This document shows positions 5,987-7,525 of a stretch of 7,525 nucleotides of DNA, one piece after another. The stretch's first letter is position 1. Each line of letters starts with the position of its first letter. The DNA lies in the NCBI GenBank assembly GCA_964582085.1, contig CAZOPV010000021.1, positions 1 through 7,525 of the forward strand, in the 5' to 3' direction. This DNA comes from JADGNF01 sp964582085. Lineage in GTDB: Archaea > Thermoproteota > Bathyarchaeia > Bathyarchaeales > Bathycorpusculaceae. The notes under the pieces were generated by a model. It saw nothing but the letters and a program-made list of their open reading frames with translations. It made no database searches and was not told where the DNA came from. The position numbers were made by a program, and so were the translations under genes.

Positions 5987-6290
5987 ACCCACCTTTTTCC
6001 TTTTTGTCAAAAATAGCAAACTTTTCTCCATGTTTCCACAAAGGATTTTGGTTAACTATTTCACTAATTTTAGCCATGTTTTAGATGCAAAACTATCCAA
6101 ATTTATAACTTTTTGAACAACACATTAACCAAAAATGCTCACCAACATAAAATCGAAACCTCATTTTTCTACATCAAACAGCATCTTAGTTGCAACCTTG
6201 GTGACAGCAACAAGTAATTTCCTCCACAATACACATTCCTCTAAAGATCTCTACAACCCAGCCAACTACCTTAGTAAGCATGTTCAGCTC
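5987..6290. other. AT-rich intergenic region without a recognisable gene
   Basis: This 304-base stretch separates the converging heliorhodopsin and CopZ-NT-like genes. Apart from the oligo-T terminator at its left end I see no supported ORF, tRNA or repeat array. A weak inverted repeat (GTTGC at 6189-6193 with GCAAC at 6207-6211) is the only other structure. The 3' ends of both neighbouring transcripts should lie here. Confidence 0.5.
5994..6005 (+). terminator. Oligo-T terminator of the heliorhodopsin gene
   Basis: Two T5 runs separated by CC begin 8 bases after the stop codon. Such runs are enough to terminate archaeal RNA polymerase without a hairpin. Confidence 0.55.
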
Positions 6291-6734
6291 TTAAGCCTTA
6301 GTTGCTAATTGAAGTTTTCTTGCTTTCGCTTCAAATGCTTTCGCAATCACCTCGTTGAATACTGGATGGCAACAATGGCCTGTTGGGTTGTTAATTTTAC
6401 AGTTGCTTTCTACTTCTCCACGTAGGTGATACATAATGTCCTCTGCTTCTGCCAGGTCTGTTTCCATGACTGCCTTTGCGACCTCTTCCTGAGTTATCTT
6501 TCTGCAGTAGCAAGCGTATTTGGGATTAGCATCGTTTTTGTACCAAAGCGGCGCGTCTAGCGCGGTCTTGTCAAAAAATGAATCCTCGGTAAAGTATGCT
6601 ACTTTGCATGCAGGGTTCATGCAGAGATAATAGGATTTTTCTTTGAGCTGTTTTCTAAAATTTGCTTTCAGAATATGTTTTACAGTTTCAGTGGGCACTC
6701 TTCGCCCTTCTCTACCGCATAAGCAACATTTCAT
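6291..6734 (-). CDS. CopZ N-terminal-like Zn/[2Fe-2S] protein
   Basis: This 147-residue soluble protein has ten cysteines. The N-terminal part (1-55) is a zinc-ribbon-like unit, MKCCLCGREG then YYLCMNPACKVAYF, which matches the zinc region of Archaeoglobus fulgidus CopZ. The second half (about 72-135) resembles a bacterioferritin-associated ferredoxin (BFD) fold, with likely [2Fe-2S] ligands C75 and C77 (CYC), C112 and C121 or C122 (NPTGHCC). In CopZ such a module is fused to a C-terminal heavy-metal-associated copper domain, which is absent here. It may be a stand-alone redox or metallochaperone partner, but its substrate is unknown. I chose ATG 6734 because the conserved domain begins there and a TATA box 20-35 bases upstream suggests a leaderless mRNA. 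The TTG at 6752 would add six residues. A role in copper or iron handling is an inference from family only. Confidence 0.8.
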   Translation of the reverse strand: MKCCLCGREGRRVPTETVKHILKANFRKQLKEKSYYLCMNPACKVAYFTEDSFFDKTALDAPLWYKNDANPKYACYCRKITQEEVAKAVMETDLAEAEDIMYHLRGEVESNCKINNPTGHCCHPVFNEVIAKAFEAKARKLQLATKA

Positions 6735-6753
6735 AAAAGAGCACCAGCGCAAG

Positions 6754-6769
6754 TGCTTTATTTAAAGCA
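6754..6769 (-). promoter_or_regulatory. TATA box inside a 16-base dyad, CopZ-NT-like gene promoter
   Basis: The plus strand reads TGCTTTA-TT-TAAAGCA, an inverted repeat with perfect 7-base arms. Its minus-strand core TTTAAATA is a good archaeal TATA box, and 25 bases downstream is about 6736, at the ATG (6734). An overlapping palindrome AAGCATGCTT (6765-6774) sits directly beside it. The dyad could be an operator covering the TATA box. Confidence 0.5.
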
Positions 6770-6783
6770 TGCTTAAGTCAATA

Positions 6784-6806
6784 GCTTCAGAGGCTTTAAA
6801 TGAAGC
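6784..6806. repeat. Inverted repeat upstream of the recombinase remnant
   Basis: GCTTCA (6784-6789) and TGAAGC (6801-6806) form 6-base arms around 11 bases. A nested pair, GGCTT (6792-6796) and AAGCC (6803-6807), overlaps it. The repeat lies between the CopZ-NT-like promoter and the truncated recombinase. It might be a recombinase site or a deletion scar, but this is not shown. Confidence 0.35.
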
Positions 6807-6842
6807 CCATTGTCATAGACAAAAAAGCTTTATTGGTTAATC

Positions 6843-7466
6843 TTGGCCGCCGCCACTTTAGAGGTTACGGCTGGATCAATTATTTCAAGTTACCAGCTAA
6901 TAGCGGGCTGCAACAAAAGAATGGCAACCTTCCTACAGCTGCTAAAAGAAACAGGTATACGCTGCGGCGAAGCCTGCCAACTGAAGTGGACAGACATCGA
7001 CACAGAAAACGCCACAATACGGGTAAAACCGGAAAAAGGTAGCAACCCACGTCAACTCAAAATATCAAGCAAACTCATAAGTATGCTAAATGAACTGCCC
7101 AAGACATCAACTAACGTCTTTAATGCAACACAAGACGCCATGCGAAAAAGCTTCCAGCCGCAACGCCGAAAAATAGCACAGAAACTCCAGAACCCACGCC
7201 TACTGCAAATCAGCTTCCACACTTTCCGCCACTGGAAAGCCACGATGGAATATCACCGCACCAAAGACATCCTCCACGTAATGCAAATCCTCGGACACAG
7301 AAGCATCCAAAACACCCTCGTCTACACCCATCTCGTAAACTTCAAAGACAACGAATACACCGCCAAAGTCGCACATTCAGAACAGGAAGTCTGCCAACTA
7401 ATCGAGGCAGGCTTTGAGTACGTCTGCGACTACCAAGGCAACAAGATCTTTCGTAAGCGAAAGTAA
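6843..7466 (+). CDS. N-terminally truncated tyrosine recombinase/integrase
   Basis: The C-terminal catalytic domain of a tyrosine recombinase is complete. It has R40 (TGIRCGEA), the beta-hairpin lysine (probably K65, PEKGSNPR), H126 and R129 (HTFRHW), H152 (LGHRS) and the nucleophile Y161 (TLVYTHL). The ending, FEYVCDYQGN to IFRKRK, is like that of integrases I recall from Bathyarchaeia. Such proteins are about 300 residues or more with an N-terminal SAM-like core-binding domain. Here similarity begins only at about residue 18 (QLIAGCNKR), and an in-frame TAG at 6816-6818 closes the frame upstream. The first 17 residues look non-homologous. Real starts could be TTG 6843 or ATG 6921 (before ATFLQLL); no good ribosome site is seen for either. 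Without the arm that clamps DNA, normal integration is unlikely. It is probably a decaying remnant, though the untouched catalytic domain suggests recent loss or a retained minor role. Confidence 0.85.
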   Translation: MAAATLEVTAGSIISSYQLIAGCNKRMATFLQLLKETGIRCGEACQLKWTDIDTENATIRVKPEKGSNPRQLKISSKLISMLNELPKTSTNVFNATQDAMRKSFQPQRRKIAQKLQNPRLLQISFHTFRHWKATMEYHRTKDILHVMQILGHRSIQNTLVYTHLVNFKDNEYTAKVAHSEQEVCQLIEAGFEYVCDYQGNKIFRKRK

Positions 7467-7489
7467 CCCTTACAAAAAATTTTTTAGGG
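7467..7489. terminator. Hairpin/oligo-T terminator after the recombinase
   Basis: Directly after the stop codon, CCCT and AGGG flank a perfect A6T6 palindrome (7474-7485). The T6 run on each strand could terminate transcripts from either side. Confidence 0.55.
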
Positions 7490-7525
7490 TATGGGGTTTG
7501 TTGTAGACGGGCGGGGTGGGATTTG

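Noticed and set aside
6800..7042. An 80-codon plus-strand frame overlapping the start of the recombinase
   Set aside because: I checked whether it could be the missing N-terminal half joined by a frameshift. Its translation does not resemble a SAM-like core-binding domain, and it continues as a shadow under the conserved catalytic domain.
1..7525. CRISPR array, tRNA or rRNA
   Set aside because: I saw no regularly spaced direct repeats and no cloverleaf or rRNA-like sequence on reading both strands. A tRNA or covariance-model scan would settle it.

Overview
The window looks like a piece of an archaeal chromosome. Three things point that way. Promoter-like sites are TATA-type boxes about 25 bases before the expected transcript start. 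Two genes (the Fur-family regulator and the CopZ-NT-like protein) appear leaderless. The truncated tyrosine recombinase at the right end resembles, from memory, integrases common in Bathyarchaeia and relatives (Thermoproteota). No rRNA or marker gene is present, so the lineage is an inference.

Layout, left to right. A minus-strand pair encodes a LemA-family membrane protein and a TPM-domain protein that runs off the left edge. Next is a minus-strand Fur/PerR-like metalloregulator, divergent from a plus-strand katG catalase-peroxidase. The 111-base gap between them holds a TATA box for each gene and a 14-base dyad next to the regulator start. A small soluble Rieske [2Fe-2S] protein follows katG on the same strand. 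After a 450-base leader comes a seven-helix protein that I recognise as a heliorhodopsin (type-3 rhodopsin), with its retinal lysine, glutamate counterion and both pocket histidines. It ends at an oligo-T terminator. A minus-strand Zn/[2Fe-2S] protein resembling the N-terminal domain of the copper chaperone CopZ comes next. Last is a tyrosine recombinase that keeps all catalytic residues but has lost its N-terminal DNA-binding half.

How the genes may work together. The central block (PerR-like regulator, KatG, Rieske protein, heliorhodopsin) reads as a peroxide and redox defence locus beside a light sensor of unknown output. Heliorhodopsins have been proposed to be light switches that limit light-induced oxidative damage, and this arrangement fits that proposal. 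The link is by gene neighbourhood only. The heliorhodopsin has its own leader and probably its own promoter, and no retinal-synthesis gene or transducer is in the window. The LemA/TPM pair and the recombinase are probably unrelated neighbours.
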